A DNA stretch of 64,000 nt from Kryptolebias marmoratus. Lineage: Eukaryota > Chordata > Actinopteri > Cyprinodontiformes > Rivulidae. How positions within the stretch are numbered: the first letter of the stretch is position 1; every line of letters begins with the position of its first letter. Under the pieces are notes generated by a model. The model saw only the letters and a list, made by a program, of their open reading frames with translations, did not search any database and was not told where the DNA came from. Both the position numbers and the translations under genes were made by a program. The DNA is taken from contig NC_051440.1 of assembly GCF_001649575.2 (NCBI RefSeq), positions 19,193,567 to 19,257,566 on the forward strand. Reading direction: 5' to 3'. Positions 39,601 to 52,755 of the stretch are shown here, piece by piece.

Positions 39601-41026
39601 TGTGTTGTTGCTAAGAGAGAGGGAGAGAGACAGGTGCAACTCAAACATCTGGTTGATGTCTGATCCCTCACATTCTGTCTGACTGTAAAACCTCTTGTAG
39701 CATAAGCCTTGCCACTCAGGGCCAAGTCCTATGGCTTGCAGGGGCAGGGTGTGAATCTGGGGCTGCCAAACATCCCCATGTGCAAAAGTGGCACACAAAT
39801 GACAAGTAATGTGCTCAGACAGCTGTATAAAGGGTTTAAGCTTTTTTCAGTTCATCACTCTGATTCTGACAGCAATCCTGCAGTACTGTGAAAGAGGTAA
39901 CTGGTCCCAGCATGAAAAAGTTGGCGTCTAAGCAATAATCTTAATATGCAACATTACACAGCACCACAAGGTACAGTAAATGTGAGTTCAGGATACTTTG
40001 GAACAAATTTAAGGTAGTGAACATTTGCCAGGATTTAAAATGATTTTCATCAACACGGACATAACTCCTGCCTAGTTCAATTACAATGATGCTTCTAAAG
40101 TATTTAATAATGCTGTTTTGACTTTCAGAACTTCAATTATACTTAGTGGGATTGTCAATATGTTTGTTATAACAATAAGAGGATCCTTCTGAGAAATAAA
40201 GGCCTATAGTCAAGACAATCTTGAGATTCAAAATTAAATTATATTTAGCATATGCAATAGTGATAGAAAAACATACAGGTCAATGAAATTTATTTTAGTT
40301 AAAAAAAAATTTTTGGAATGAGGATAGTCCATTTCGTCAGCAGTCAAAAGTAGAACCTATTTCCTTTTTTCAAGATCCCCAGATAATTGATGGCAAAGTG
40401 AGTGCCTAATGTATGTGGCAGTTATAATTAAACAGTGAAATATGATCAGATTTCATCACTGACACTTTCATACTGTCAAGTGTTTAATTCAGCTTTGTTC
40501 CAGATGGTCACAAAAGATTTCAATCACTTCATCCACAGCTGGGAAAATCCCTAATGTGCTCTAAATTTTTATGTTACATGGGGGAAAATTAGTTTACTTT
40601 CTCTGATTCAAGTTTTGCAGTTATACTGAAAGAACAACCTCAGAAAAAAAGATAATTTGCTTTTTCTTCACCAGAAGTCTTCTATAAGAACTTGAAACCA
40701 TATTTGTAAACCAATCTTGTGACATGAGAAAAAGAAAACAAAAGATGAATTGATTGATAAAAAATAATTGCAGATTTTTTTTCTTGATCAAACCACAATA
40801 TTTTTTTCTTAAATAAATAACTTCTGTTTTGTAAAGACACTTTTTGAAACAGTAGACATATTCTAATTTCCAAAGTTTTTGAGTTAACATCACTAGCCAG
40901 TGATTTGCAAATCTCAAGTCTTTTCCTCCTTGTTTGAGCTACAGTTCTCATGAGTATTTGTCAGTACTGTCCTCTCAGTAATGCCACTATGTAATGCCAA
41001 CAGTTTTTTGATGTCTCACAAAAATG
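33663..41026. other. 3' flank of lrrc4c, no other gene recognised
   Basis: Includes the lrrc4c 3'UTR next to 41026 (end undetermined). The rest is AT-rich, without a recognised gene or element. A purine-rich AGAGAGAGGGAGAGAGAC tract lies at about 39615-39632. Confidence 0.55.
40289..40294 (-). other. Candidate polyadenylation signal AATAAA for lrrc4c
   Basis: First AATAAA downstream of the lrrc4c stop on the minus strand, about 735 nt past the stop codon. A variant ATTAAA lies nearer, at 40488-40483 (about 540 nt). Many such hexamers occur by chance in AT-rich DNA, so the true 3' end is undetermined. Confidence 0.2.
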
Positions 41027-42961
41027 TTAGATTTGGGTCTCTTGCACATTGTCTTTTGAGGTTGCCCGAATTAACAAAGGTTCGTGCGCTGAGCTGTGTA
41101 TGGAATTGATAGTAGAGGCATGGTTGTAAGCAGTCTTGTAGGTGTTATAGTGGTTGAGGTGCTCATGCTCAAGAGGTGGCAGAGTCAGGTGACCCTCCAT
41201 TCCTGGGCCTCCAGTGACGCAGTCCTCATCCACATTAATAATCTCAATAGTGCGTGTGGGTGCGTGGTGGTTCTGCTGGTGGTGTTGCTTACGCATCTTG
41301 TAGAAGATTATCAGCATGACAGCTGCCATAAGTGTGATTGCAACAAAGCAGCCAATGATGATCTTGGTTGTCTTCATTACCTCATCCAAGCCATTAAGTG
41401 AGCCCTCTGTCACAGAGATTGTGTAGGTCTTCTCTGTTGCTCGGGTGGAGATTGGGGTTCGAAATGTAGTGGTTGTGGTAAAGGTGGGTGAAAGAGTCTC
41501 CCATGTACCAGCAGAGGGTGTGGGGCCAACCTTTTGTTGAACAGTGGTGGTGAAGCCTTCATTATGAGGTGTTTCTATTGTCTCTACTGTCACTGTGGTA
41601 AAGTAGCTGAAACTGCTGTTCTCTGTTGAAGACACATTAAGTGTGGCAGATGCTGTTGTATTACCTGCAGAATTACTGACCATGCATGTATATGTGCCTG
41701 TGTCCTGCATGGTAACATTGGTGAAATTTAATGTACCATCGTTTAGGACTGAAATTCTGACCTTGTATGCGCCATGTGTCATAATGGAACCATTAGGTGT
41801 AATCCAGCTTACTGAGGTCAAAGAGCTGGCTCTGCATTTCAACTCTGCAGCACTTCCCTCTGTCACATTTAGGTCTGCAGGAGGCTCCACAATAACAGGA
41901 GCATAACAATGAAAGTAATTCTGGTCCAGCTCACCAATGTATCGTCCTTTAAAGTTTGAAGGTGAACTGCAGCGAGCACAGCAGCTGGTGTTTGCTGGTA
42001 CCATCTCCTTTAGCCACCAGCTGAGCCAGAGGATGTCACAGTTGCAATCCCATGGATTGTGGTGCAAGTGCACCCTCTCCAGGTGATGTAAAGGAGTGAA
42101 AAGATCATGGGGCAAAAGGGTAAGGTTGTTGTGGGCTAAATTGAGCTCCACGAGGGACTGCAGGTCATCAAATGAGTTCCTTTCAATGGTCTGGATCTGA
42201 GCATGCATCATCCATAATTTTTGCAAGTGGATAAGCCCTTTAAATGAACCAGGCCGAATAATAGATAACTGGTTTCCAGACATCTCAAGTTCATCAAGCT
42301 TTACCAGAGGAGTAAGATTGGGAATTTCCTTCAGATTGCACATTCCCAAATTTAAGTAGCGTAGATTGCTGAGTCCTTCAAAGGCTCCCTCTGAAATGTA
42401 GGAGAGTCGTTTAAGCTCCCCAAGGTCGAGTCTTCGTAATGAGGGAACTCTGTTGAAAGCATAAGATGGAATGCTCTCTATTGGGTTATTCCTAAGCCAA
42501 AGTTCTTTTAGTTTGGAAAGGTATTCAAATGCACCGTTTGGGATGGTGGTGAGTCGATTATCAAAAAGCTCCAAGGTATTGAGACTGGCCAGTCCATTGA
42601 AGGCTCCTAGCTCAATTTTGCGAATGTGGTTTTTGCTCAGTTGTAGAATTTCCAAATGTCTTAGGTGCTTGAAGCTGTCCACCTTAATAACCTGAATGAG
42701 ATTTTCTTGCAGATTCAGGTAGCGCGTGTTGGTAGAGATGCCATCAGGTACTTCTCGCAAGCCCCTGCGGGTGCAGATGACTTTACTGAACTGGTTGCTA
42801 CAGGAACAAACAGACGGACACGTCTGAGCACGCACCAGTCCTGCCACCACTAGCAGCTGCAAGGCAAGGAGCAGTACAAATAAGGGGTCGGACAAGGCCC
42901 GGTTCCACCTAGGACCTCGCATCATCTGCTGCTGCTGAGAGGAGGTCATCTTGTTGAACAT
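41027..42961 (-). CDS. lrrc4c: Leucine-rich repeat-containing 4C (netrin-G1 ligand, NGL-1), complete
   Basis: Postsynaptic type I membrane adhesion protein; LRRC4C binds netrin-G1 on axons and, through its C-terminus, PSD-95-type scaffolds (family knowledge). The 644-residue frame shows a hydrophobic signal sequence (about 22-45, ending VRA before QTCPS), LRRNT cysteines 48/52/54/63, nine LRRs (about 78-300), an LRRCT ([15 protein letters not shown] at 302-316, cysteines to 352), one Ig domain (C376-C426), a Thr/Ser-rich stalk (about 443-525), a TM helix (about 533-554) and a cytoplasmic tail ending ETQI, a class I PDZ ligand. N-glycosylation sequons include N279, N324, N365, N390, N412, N415, N434 and N442. 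Assignment to LRRC4C rather than LRRC4 or LRRC4B rests on the N-terminus (MFNKMT, NRAL-DPL), [11 protein letters not shown], the [17 protein letters not shown] juxtamembrane segment and the tail [15 protein letters not shown]. Length is close to the mammalian 640. The coding region is uninterrupted, as in mammals. An in-frame TGA lies directly before the ATG. Met5 has the better Kozak context and is an alternative start. Confidence 0.98.
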   Translation of the reverse strand: MFNKMTSSQQQQMMRGPRWNRALSDPLFVLLLALQLLVVAGLVRAQTCPSVCSCSNQFSKVICTRRGLREVPDGISTNTRYLNLQENLIQVIKVDSFKHLRHLEILQLSKNHIRKIELGAFNGLASLNTLELFDNRLTTIPNGAFEYLSKLKELWLRNNPIESIPSYAFNRVPSLRRLDLGELKRLSYISEGAFEGLSNLRYLNLGMCNLKEIPNLTPLVKLDELEMSGNQLSIIRPGSFKGLIHLQKLWMMHAQIQTIERNSFDDLQSLVELNLAHNNLTLLPHDLFTPLHHLERVHLHHNPWDCNCDILWLSWWLKEMVPANTSCCARCSSPSNFKGRYIGELDQNYFHCYAPVIVEPPADLNVTEGSAAELKCRASSLTSVSWITPNGSIMTHGAYKVRISVLNDGTLNFTNVTMQDTGTYTCMVSNSAGNTTASATLNVSSTENSSFSYFTTVTVETIETPHNEGFTTTVQQKVGPTPSAGTWETLSPTFTTTTTFRTPISTRATEKTYTISVTEGSLNGLDEVMKTTKIIIGCFVAITLMAAVMLIIFYKMRKQHHQQNHHAPTRTIEIINVDEDCVTGGPGMEGHLTLPPLEHEHLNHYNTYKTAYNHASTINSIHSSAHEPLLIRATSKDNVQETQI

Positions 42962-42972
42962 TCATAATTCAT
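42909..42972 (-). promoter_or_regulatory. Two short uORFs overlapping the lrrc4c start codon
   Basis: The ATG at 42972-42970 opens an 8-codon frame that stops at 42946, inside the main coding region. The ATG at 42965-42963 opens an 18-codon frame that stops at 42909. Both overlap the main start at 42961, whose own context is weak (T at -3). Met5 of the main frame (A at -3, A at +4) is better placed. This arrangement predicts leaky scanning or translational damping. The frames are read directly from the sequence; their function is inferred. Confidence 0.4.
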
Positions 42973-43010
42973 TGACTTGTCTTCCACTCTTCAAAGAGGT
43001 TTTGGGCCCA
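42962..43010 (-). other. lrrc4c: 5'UTR part of the lrrc4c coding exon with splice acceptor
   Basis: On the minus strand the 49 bases before the ATG are preceded by a pyrimidine-rich tract ending TTTCTTTTCAG, with AG at 43012-43011. This is a strong splice acceptor that starts the exon at TGGGCCC (43010). The stretch has an in-frame TGA immediately before the ATG (42964-42962), so translation cannot extend upstream in frame. Two more ATGs (42972 and 42965) lie just before the main one in other frames. The acceptor implies at least one upstream non-coding exon. Confidence 0.85.
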
Positions 43011-44970
43011 CTGAAAAGAAATGAGAGAAAAGAGAAAAACTTCCTTAAATACAGTTATTGAGTGTCCAAGTCTAATGCATGTTTGAGATTACTATAACTA
43101 TTTATAGTAGTTAGGACAAAATTATAAATAAAAGTTTCTCAAAGATCACCAAATCTCTCTTTTTGCAAATGTTTATAACACACATACATCCTCACACAAT
43201 ATTAAAGCAATGAAGGACTGCTTTTAATATTTTTTTCCTCTGGTTGTACTGTCCCTGCAATCTCAATCCTAGTCATATAAACAATTTCACAAGAAAGATA
43301 CTGATATCTGTGTTGCATCTCTGTAGGAAAAGGAAAGAAGAGAGGACAAGCAGCTACAACTACTGTGCTGTGATTTATATTTGAGAAGATTGGGACATAA
43401 ATTATGAGGCACCTTGCCATTCAGTAGTCTCTTAATCAAGTCGAAATTTCTAGAAATGTCTGATTACAACACATACAGCACTGTAGTTCTTCAAAAATGG
43501 CTATGTGACTGGGATAGCAAACTCGAAATTCAATGTGGGATTTAAAAAAAAAACAACTGTTTATAATATATAGACTACACAATAGTAACAAACTAAAATT
43601 ATATAATTAGGGCTCACTGTGTAAGAGAGACAGAAGTTGAAAAAGTGTGTTAGAAACATAGATGTTTAACATATTTACTTATTAGGTGTAATGTTTATGC
43701 ATGTTTAAATGATTCATAAATTAAACTTATTCATTATATAGTATCTTCTTTTTTAATGCTCACCATTGTTATTGTTTATTTGTAAATGCTGGTTAAAAAA
43801 GCAGCTACTTAACTCAACTGCTTTTGGTGACAAACAAGACGAGGGATTTTTGATTATAGTCTCACCTTTAAACTCCATGTTAAGAGGGTTGCAAATCAGA
43901 TAATTAAAGTTTAAATACTCTTTCTACAATCAGACATATTATCTTCTGAATCTACTGGATTAAGAATTCATGCTTTGTGCTGTAGTCCTCCGTTACTTAA
44001 GTATTTATTCTCTTATATTAGCTCAGTGAAAAAAGTTAAAAATGCATAGCTTTTTTTTTTAAACATGAGTGGTAAATGAATGGTAATTCCTCACTGTCTT
44101 TCATTAAAATTTATACATCTCTTTTAATATTGTATTTGGTCCTATATGAGAATCTTAATATCTTAAAATATGTACATTTTACAGTTATTTGTTTCTGAAT
44201 CTACTATATTTAATTACGAAGATAAATGAATGGGGCATATTCTGGTCCAGTAGGATGGCCACAAAACAGATTTGTGAAATCAATAGTTTTTTTTTAAAAA
44301 AGCATGTGCGTGATATATGGTATTTTTCTCATATTTTAGCTTCAATACCCAAACTCTTCAGTTTTTAATTGATAAAATGTCTCTACAGAATAGAAGTCCA
44401 TTTCTTTTGTTTTTCAAATTTTCAGATTTCTTATTTTATGCTTGTTTTGCCCTTTAAACATTGCAGAGGGACTCATTACTGTGACTAAAGCTATTTATTT
44501 TTCTCCAATTGTGCCTCTTTACACTAGATCTCCAGTTAGAATCTGTATTGATTTAAAATATTTTTATCACCTTTAAGGCTTTAAATGGCCTTGAGTTATT
44601 GACATGGTGTTTAGACTATACTAACCATTGAGATACATAGACCTCACCCTGGTAACTGTTCCCTTGTCACAGTTTGTGACAAGAGAGATATTCTTTTTTT
44701 CCATTGGGGCCTGTTTTTATGAAAATCTCTGCTTTCTGGACTCAGGCAGATCAAATCTATGTCTATGTTAACTTCAACCAAAATTTTATGTTTTTCTATA
44801 AACTTGTAAAAGACAGGACAACACTAAAAAGGGTCAGAAGCTAACACGGTTAAATAGGTGTTAAACAGAATAGATAAACATTTAAAGTGTGTCTAAGGTA
44901 CATGACTTGAATGATTTTGAGTGTGGGAGAAAACTAGAGCAAATTTTAAAAAATCAGCATGACCATGAGG

Positions 44971-44995
44971 GTGTGTGTGTGTGTGTGGGGGGGGG
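44971..44995. repeat. (GT)n microsatellite followed by a G9 run
   Basis: Eight GT units (44971-44986) followed by nine G (44987-44995). A very similar (GT)n then G8 arrangement occurs at 61911-61932. Confidence 0.95.
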
Positions 44996-47900
44996 ATCAT
45001 ACTACAAACCACAGAGGTGGAGTTACAACATCCAGTGAAATGTTGGTGATAGATTTTGACCTACTGTAGTGTTAGGAAAGGAAATAAAGCAATACACTCA
45101 TTTAATTAAGGTTTTTGCAAACAAGCATTTTTGTGTTCTGTTGGCCAACTATCACTGACATGTATAAGTTACAGACTTAACAATTACTTAATAGTGTATG
45201 ACATTCTAAACAAAAAATGATAGCGAAGACTATCATTCAAATTACATTCCAGTAGCAGAGATTCTGCTGCTTCTGTACAGAGTGTTTAATAGTCAGTAAA
45301 AAATGCAACAGAAAGTTTTGTTCACTTGTGAAAGAACAGGCTATTACTGTAACTGCTGATTAATTGGTTGATTGCTAACTCCATTAATTCTTCAATTGCA
45401 AAACTCAAAGCAGCCAAATCTCTGGGTAAAGAAAAAATGTGTTTTTACATAGTAGCAAGTAAAATGTGACAGAGATCACACACTAAGCTGAGAATCGCGT
45501 TCCAGTATAAGTTTATTATTTTTTTTAGAAATCACACTTACCAAGTGACTATGATTTACTTTGCTTTTTTGAATTTCTCATGTCACAACTACGTACAAAA
45601 TGTCAAAAAGTGAATATTTATGGTACACATACTCTTTCAAGATGAAATATGAGCAATAAAATGACCGACTAAAAATACTGCAGTTCGTGTTTGTAAAGAA
45701 CTCTCTCTCAACTTCTGTATCTCATTTTTTTATTTACACATCCCTCTTTTCAATAGATCAAACTTCAAACAAGGAATAAACAGTGAATCAGCAGAACTGC
45801 ATCCAAATTACGGCAGAAGAAAATACGAAGTTGATTTACAAAACAAAACAATATGTCAGCACACTGACAACGGAAGCAGCCAAACTGGATTTACACTGTG
45901 CAGGGATGGAATTAGATGAAAAAAGATCAAAGAATGAGATTAGGGAAAATAATGCATTTTGTCCAACTTTTGTAAAAGATTAAAAACTGCTAGCTGTCTC
46001 TTTGTCTGTGGAGAAGAACTAAAGAATGGCTCAGATGAACAGAAGGGGCAGACAATGAAAGAGCAAGATCTGCAACATTGGTGAATTATTTTCCAGCTTT
46101 ATTAAAGGGAAAACTTCAACACTAGAGCTAAACATACAGAATAAATCTGGATTTACATGTTAAGTGAAAGCCAGTAAATGAATTAAACAATTAATAAAAC
46201 CACAGCGACCATTACTACCAATATTATGGTTTAAATGATAAACCAATTGACCCAGTATTGTTAGATCATTCAATCTTTGTGGAGTGGTGAAGGGTCCACA
46301 CGTACATATAATTTTTTCAAACTTTTAAAAGGGTTTTATATTGTAATTTTTTACCCACTCACACAACTTCTTATAGAACAGTTTATTTCTGCAGCACCAT
46401 TTCTTTACAATTGCACACCAACAAGTATAGAGGGCAATAGGTAGCCCTTAGAAGTTGTTCACAAAGACTTCAATGATACACGCTTTAATTGAGCACTTCA
46501 GCACTCACAAGATCAAACCACTGATTAACTGATCAAAAGTTAAGCAATCATCCACCACGCTATTATTGTTCTTCACTTGAATACTGTAATGCCCTAATGC
46601 TACGGACAGCTTTAATTTACACCTCTCAGGTCTTCAGTCTGGTTATAATCACACAATAAACATTCATTTCAGAGGTCTGTAGCCTTGTCAAAAAAACAAT
46701 TTCTCTAAAGAGTTTAAAAAAAGCATTTTGCGTCACATGAAGTTGATGGTAAGTTCTAGCAGGACCGAAATAAAGGAGGTAGTTTTCAAGAACTCAGCAG
46801 TTCTTTCAAGAACAAACACCAAGAGGCATGCAGGTCATCAGATGATCCTACAAGCTGTAAAAAAGGGTGTATGAATTGGAAACAGGGATTACTGACTGAC
46901 AAAACTGTGCTGATTACTAATGAAATACAAGCAGTATGAAAGTAGTTGGAAACAAGGACTATGAAGGACGTCCAGTGGTACAACCATAAGAAGAGAATAT
47001 AACTCAACTGAACAGCCAAAACAACCAAAACTGTCAAAACACAATAAATCTAAACAAAGATCAATACAGAACAAAACAAAAACCAGGATAAGGACTCAAA
47101 CTATTATATTCCTATTTGCTAAACATACTTAAACAAAAAAATAAATCATTCAATTTAAATGACTAATTAAAAAATTTAAATAAAATTTGCTTGAACAGTC
47201 ACATAATCAAACATAACGGCTTAATTTACCAAAAACATTGATGATTTATGTATACACTTTTTAAAAGACAAATTAGAGAAGCAAAATAACATGATGTAAT
47301 AAAAAATCTTTGTTTACGTACTTGTTTTCTTTCACCTTTGTAAAATGCTATAAAGTGTATAGTGCTACCATGTTAACTTTGCTAAGTGTGATGTTACGTT
47401 AGTCTACCCGTTTTTAGTTTATCCTGAAGAAACTCTTCCTAGGAAGCTGACACCACAACTATAATGTAACCAACAGGAAGGCCAAAGTCACTCAAGATTC
47501 ATCTTTTAAATGACACAACAAATCAATACGTATACACAAATGCAACATCTCTCTGACTAATGGTGTTCAGTTCTATTTTGAGTTCTTGTAGCGCACAGCA
47601 GTTTCTTCTAGCTCATTCTGTAGTCTCAGTCCTTCTGAAAGCTTTAATTCTGGAGTCTGTATCCTATTTTTGCAATATAAATCAGTCAGAAATTGGTAAA
47701 TTATTTAGCAGCAGTAAAGAGATTGTGTCCTCAAGAACTTAAAAATCATCAGGTGAAACCACTGGTTGACATAAAACACGAGGGATTTTTTTTTCTCTTC
47801 CCTATGGTGAACAAGCGTTCTCAGCCTTCTGTTTGCACAAACAAATTCAGATTTTCATTCAAAAGGTGGCCAAAGTTGGAGTGGACTCACTTGACTCTGT

Positions 47901-50900
47901 GTTGACTGAATTAATGCATGAGTGCTTGCTGATTATGAACTTTTCAGTAAGGAGTGAGTGGCAGAAGCTTCATCTCTCACAGTGCATTCTGGAAAAGGAT
48001 GGCGAGAGATTGTGAAGCATGAGACATTTGTGACAGAGGAAGGTCGACAAGTTTGGCAGAGAGAAGGAAAGAAAGAGAGAGCGGGAGATTAATGAGATAT
48101 AAATCAAATCAGGTCACGTCTGGATAATGCCAGCAATCTTGCAACAGCTCCAAATATAAACCAGAAACCTTTCAGGATTCCAGGGTGGGAGGAATACCCA
48201 CCACATCCATCACTGACCTTCTCTTTTCCATCTTTGCAGCCTTACTGAACAGAGTGAAGATAAAATGTACACTTTAAATAATTAAATTAGGACAGTGAAT
48301 TGTAGCAATTATATGGATGGATTGTTATTTTGAGCAGTAGTTTTATCAACACTAACATTACTCAGCTTTTTTAGAAGGTACAAAAACATGATGTAACATC
48401 TTTGAGTCGGTATTAGGCATTGCTATGTGTCTGTTGTAAGTTGTGTGGAAAAAAAAAAGTTTTTGTTTTTTTTATCCAGTGTAAATTGCTTCAAGTTGTG
48501 TTTTGTAGTACTGACTCCTATAAACATTTCTGTTGGTTGATTACCTTTGTCCATAAGTTCTGAGTTTGTAAAGTTTCTATCCAATTTTTGTCATGCTGTG
48601 CTTTTGTTACAGTATAGAGATCATCCTGTTTGTTCAGCACCTTCTGTTTTATTATCAGAATCTTGTTCAACGTTCACTGGTATGCCTCTAACCTCTCCTG
48701 TCTCACATTGGAGTTCACGTTTCTACCCCTATCCATTCCAGCCACAAGAACCTTAACATTAATGAAAACAAAAGTCCTACATTAAAAGTACCACTTGTAT
48801 TTTTCCTCTTTTTCTTTTTCCTTCCCAACTAAAATCAATGATTCTAGCCTCATCTGAATTACATGTGTGTTTTACTCTTGTTCTGATTTATACTAACGCA
48901 CTAACTTGACTTAAAATCAAATCCAAAGCACACATCCAGGATTCTGTGCTTCAGGGGTTGTTTTACCAGTTTGTGTTAATTGCCTCAAACAGTCAATCTG
49001 GATCTGGAATTTTGTATGGCAAAGTTGAAAGCGTTTTGTTTGCTTTTTAAGACTAACAGACACTTTTAATTTTAAAAAGTAATTTGCAATAAATAAAACA
49101 AGAAAAATAATCATTTTAAATACACAAACATATACAATAATCTTCTGTAATGAGCTGTATACGTACCAGCAAATACTCTTTGTCATAGGCCTGGGTTCCT
49201 AAAATAGCACTTGAATTTCAGACACTATAACAACCCTGTTATGATCTTTACACTTAAGTTAACTTGCTTCCCTGAACAGATTTGTTTGTTCTTCTTCTTG
49301 TCTTGTCAGACACATGCCTTGAAAGCTGCTGCCCTCATCATCTGCAGCCAGCGAAAACCAGTGAGGCGTGTAGGGGCAGACTGAACACAAGTGACTGTAA
49401 AGTGGGGTTGAATGTACAAGCCACATACAAAGAATCACAAATTAATGAGAAGTTTTGAGAAGCCTTTTGGTTAACGCCGAATGAGACACTAATTTATTTA
49501 AAGAGTGCCCTCTAACAATGTTTATGAAAACAATAAGTGTTGATGACCATTAAAATAAAATTTTTACATATTAATATTAATTCATAAAATGAAATTTGAT
49601 GCTAAATTTAAATTATTATGATTTGCTATTCTTTTCCTTCACTGATAAAGCTTTTGCCACTTTTACACCCTTACTATACATTTTGTTTTACATTTGCTAT
49701 ATTTTGATTTGATTTGCATTTACTTTCCATCTAACTCACAGGAAGCCAGCTTGGCTGTGTTGTCCTACAGTATTATGCAGCCCAACACAACCAAATATGA
49801 CAAAAGCAAGCTACAGTGCAGCCATTCCTTCTTGGAGGTTTAGTGTCATTGCTACATGTTTGTTTAGTCATTTTTTTTACGCAAACATACAATTTCTCAC
49901 TGTTTACTGTGACGCATCTTTTTCCTATTTTTGAAGGAGGCCATTAGTGGTGATGATGCTTTAGTGAGTCAATATGATATCTGCCAAAGAGAGTGGTGTG
50001 TCACTAAAGTATAACAAGGATAATGTATCATTACTTCAGGGCATTATGCTTGCCATGCAGCTTTAAAACAATTTGACACAGGAGTACAGCAACTGGAAAT
50101 CCCCTCAATCAAAGAAGGACCCCTGGAGTGACACGGTTTTCTCAAAAATAAGAATTTCACTTGGCCCTTTTGGTCCACAGGGCCAAACAGTGAGTTGATT
50201 TTAAGTTTTTGGCTTTGATTAACTGCAAGGAAATCAGATATCTGTATTAGAACATACAGGAACTTAAATATTCAAGTAAAAATAAAATTTTTTTGCAAAC
50301 AAATCAGACAAACAAATCTGGAACTTTTGACATAGATAACAGGACCTTGTCAGTATCCAAAGTGTGCACGATGTATGTGTAAATTTCCATTTATGAATAA
50401 AATGACATTTTAGACAATTTTAGTTTTTTAGACAATGTGTTGAAAATGTCAAGGTAAAAGCAAAAATTAACAAAAGTGTCTGTTTTTTTTCTGTTGCAGT
50501 TCTATATGTGTGTCTAAAGTGTGTGCTTTTGGCATGCACAAATTCTCCTAAGCTGTGTACATGACATTTGCCTTGTTTCACAGTAAACAGCATGTTGGCA
50601 GCGAAGGCTAGTGGCTGACAAGAGCTACTGATAAAATCAGTCTTCACCCTGTGAACATCTTAGAAGGTTGTGAGCAGATAATGGCTGCTAACTACTCTTC
50701 CAGGATGTCAGGGTAAGGAGCCTCTTTGTAGAACTGCTGTCACTCCAGTGTCTACTTGGGGTCAAGGTTAGCATGCATCACTTTAAGGCTTTCTGAGCCT
50801 GCTGAGGTCAATTGGAGGCTGTGAACTCAGAAAGCCAGACAGCGTGGTCTCCATGAGAGTATTGAGCATTGCTTGAGAAAAAAAAATAGATAAGAGGGAG

Positions 50901-52477
50901 ACAAGAAACTCAGTAATTTAAAATAATAAACAAACAAGCCACTGTGCTATAATATATTATATTAAGTACAAACTGTGTTAATAAATTGAAAGGTCTTAAA
51001 AATATTTTTTTTCACATATTATTCCTTTGCATTTTTATTATACAATCTAATAACAGATTCTGGACAATTGGTAAAACCAAACCAAATAATACAGCCTAAC
51101 AGAAGTGAGTATATGTGTTAAAAGAGCAGAAAACAGTGTAGACAAACATTGTGCCTCTATTTGTATTCTCAGTAAAATATGACATTCTTTTAATGACCTT
51201 TTCATTTTTCATAGCTTTAACTGCACAATTATAAGATGTTTTACTGACTTATTTATACATTATATTCTCAGTTTGGCTTGCATTTATATGTATTTTGGAA
51301 ACAATTTGTTATAATGTTTGTATGAGAAGGGTGGTATTAACATCCAAATAATAAAAAAAAAAGAAAAGGACAAAAATGTTTATGAGGACAAATAAAATGT
51401 GAATAAAGCATATTTTATTATGAGCAGTAAGAGTACAGGGACCTCTTAAGATGTTTTGCTTGTCATTCGAGGAGCTTTCTCAATTCAAAAAAAGAGATGG
51501 TATTTTCCTGAATCTGTTTATACACACACCATAGTAAATTTGTCAGTGACTAAAATCACCATTCAAACTCAGACTTAAAATCTGATAATGAAAACATAAA
51601 ACTGTGAAAACAGTATTAGTTTATATAGAAACAAAAGAGGCAAATGTTAGCTTAGTCATAAGATCTGTACACTTTTCTTCTGTTTGTTTTATTTTATCAT
51701 GTTGTTTTGTAATTAAATGACACCAGTCAGATTCTTAGTGGTGCTGTGAGGACGCATGTGGTAAATCTGCATTTGCTCCATAATTAAAACACTTTACATT
51801 CAATAACACACACATTGATACACACATATATGAACTACTAAGTTACAAGCTGTTACAACCTAAGTTACAAGCTGTCTTTTAAAAGAGGAAAAACATTTAA
51901 AAGAAGATGAAAACATGCCAACTGAGTCCAAAGCACTATTTCAATATCATTCCATTAAGGCATTCTATCTCCAGTCCCAATGGGATGAATAGAAAGGGTG
52001 GAGAAAATTCAACAAAATACCACATGAAAGAAGCTTTGAAGTAAGTGAATCACAAAAGCAACTATTTATGCAAGTCATATCAAATAAGCTGAATGCCATT
52101 TAGCTTTAAAAAAGGTCTGACAGACATAACTTTTGTGTTTGAACTTTTAAAGAATCACATAGGAACCAACAGAGTTTCAAAGGGGCCAAACGCCCGATAC
52201 TTGATCTGCAACTTCACTGGCTGCTAAAAACTTTACCGCAATTTACTTTGGCAGTGACAATAGATGCAACAGTTTAGAAACAAACAAAAAATGCTACTTT
52301 ATGTTGACTTTTTAAAGCCAAATCTGGTGGGCTTAATAAATTTTGTCTGCTTCATAATAAAAGTAACCAATCTGCTGCATCTGCAAGAGTTTAATAGCCT
52401 ATGCTGGAGCTCAATGATTAGAATCATTAACCTAAATTGAAAGCTTCTTTAAAGTGATGACATTAGAAGTTCCTTAA

Positions 52478-52755
52478 TATCCATCTATCCATTAATTTTA
52501 TTTACCTGCTTTTCCTCATAGGGAGATGGTGCCTATGTCCAGCGGCCATTGGTTGAGAGGCGGGGTGCACCCTGGACTGCACTCACACATAGTGACAATT
52601 TAGAGGTACCAATCGATCTGATATGCATGTTGTTGGTTTGTGTATTGAAATAGGAGTGCCTGGACAAAACCCATCTATGCACGAGGAGAACATGCAAACA
52701 TGACCCAGACAGGCCTCACACAAGTGGTGAACCTGCGATCTTCTGGGAGCTTCAC
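52478..52755 (-). mobile_element. SINE-like (ATGG)n-family copy in lrrc4c intron, minus orientation
   Basis: Starts with the reverse-complement tail (ATCCATCTATCCATTA), then TACCTGCTTTTCCTCATAGG, GAGAGGCGGGGTGCACCCTG, ATAGTGACAATTTAGAGGTA, GAGGAGAACATGCAAACATG, and a degenerate head GTGAACCTGCGATCTTCTGG (B-box region). It has internal deletions compared with the 23926 copy. Confidence 0.75.

Noticed and set aside
41096..42853. Several plus-strand open frames (for example 41096-41401, 41643-41906, 42471-42695)
   Set aside because: They are antisense shadows of the lrrc4c coding exon, with no independent coding evidence.
45783..45983. Plus-strand open frame of 66 codons in the inferred intron
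   Set aside because: No recognisable domain, no splice sites or repeat origin, and length expected by chance.
49167..49198. Possible 32-bp minus-strand exon (TTTTAG acceptor, CTG|GTACGT donor)
   Set aside because: Very short, with a weak polypyrimidine tract and a non-typical donor. Such pairs are expected by chance in 11 kb of intron.
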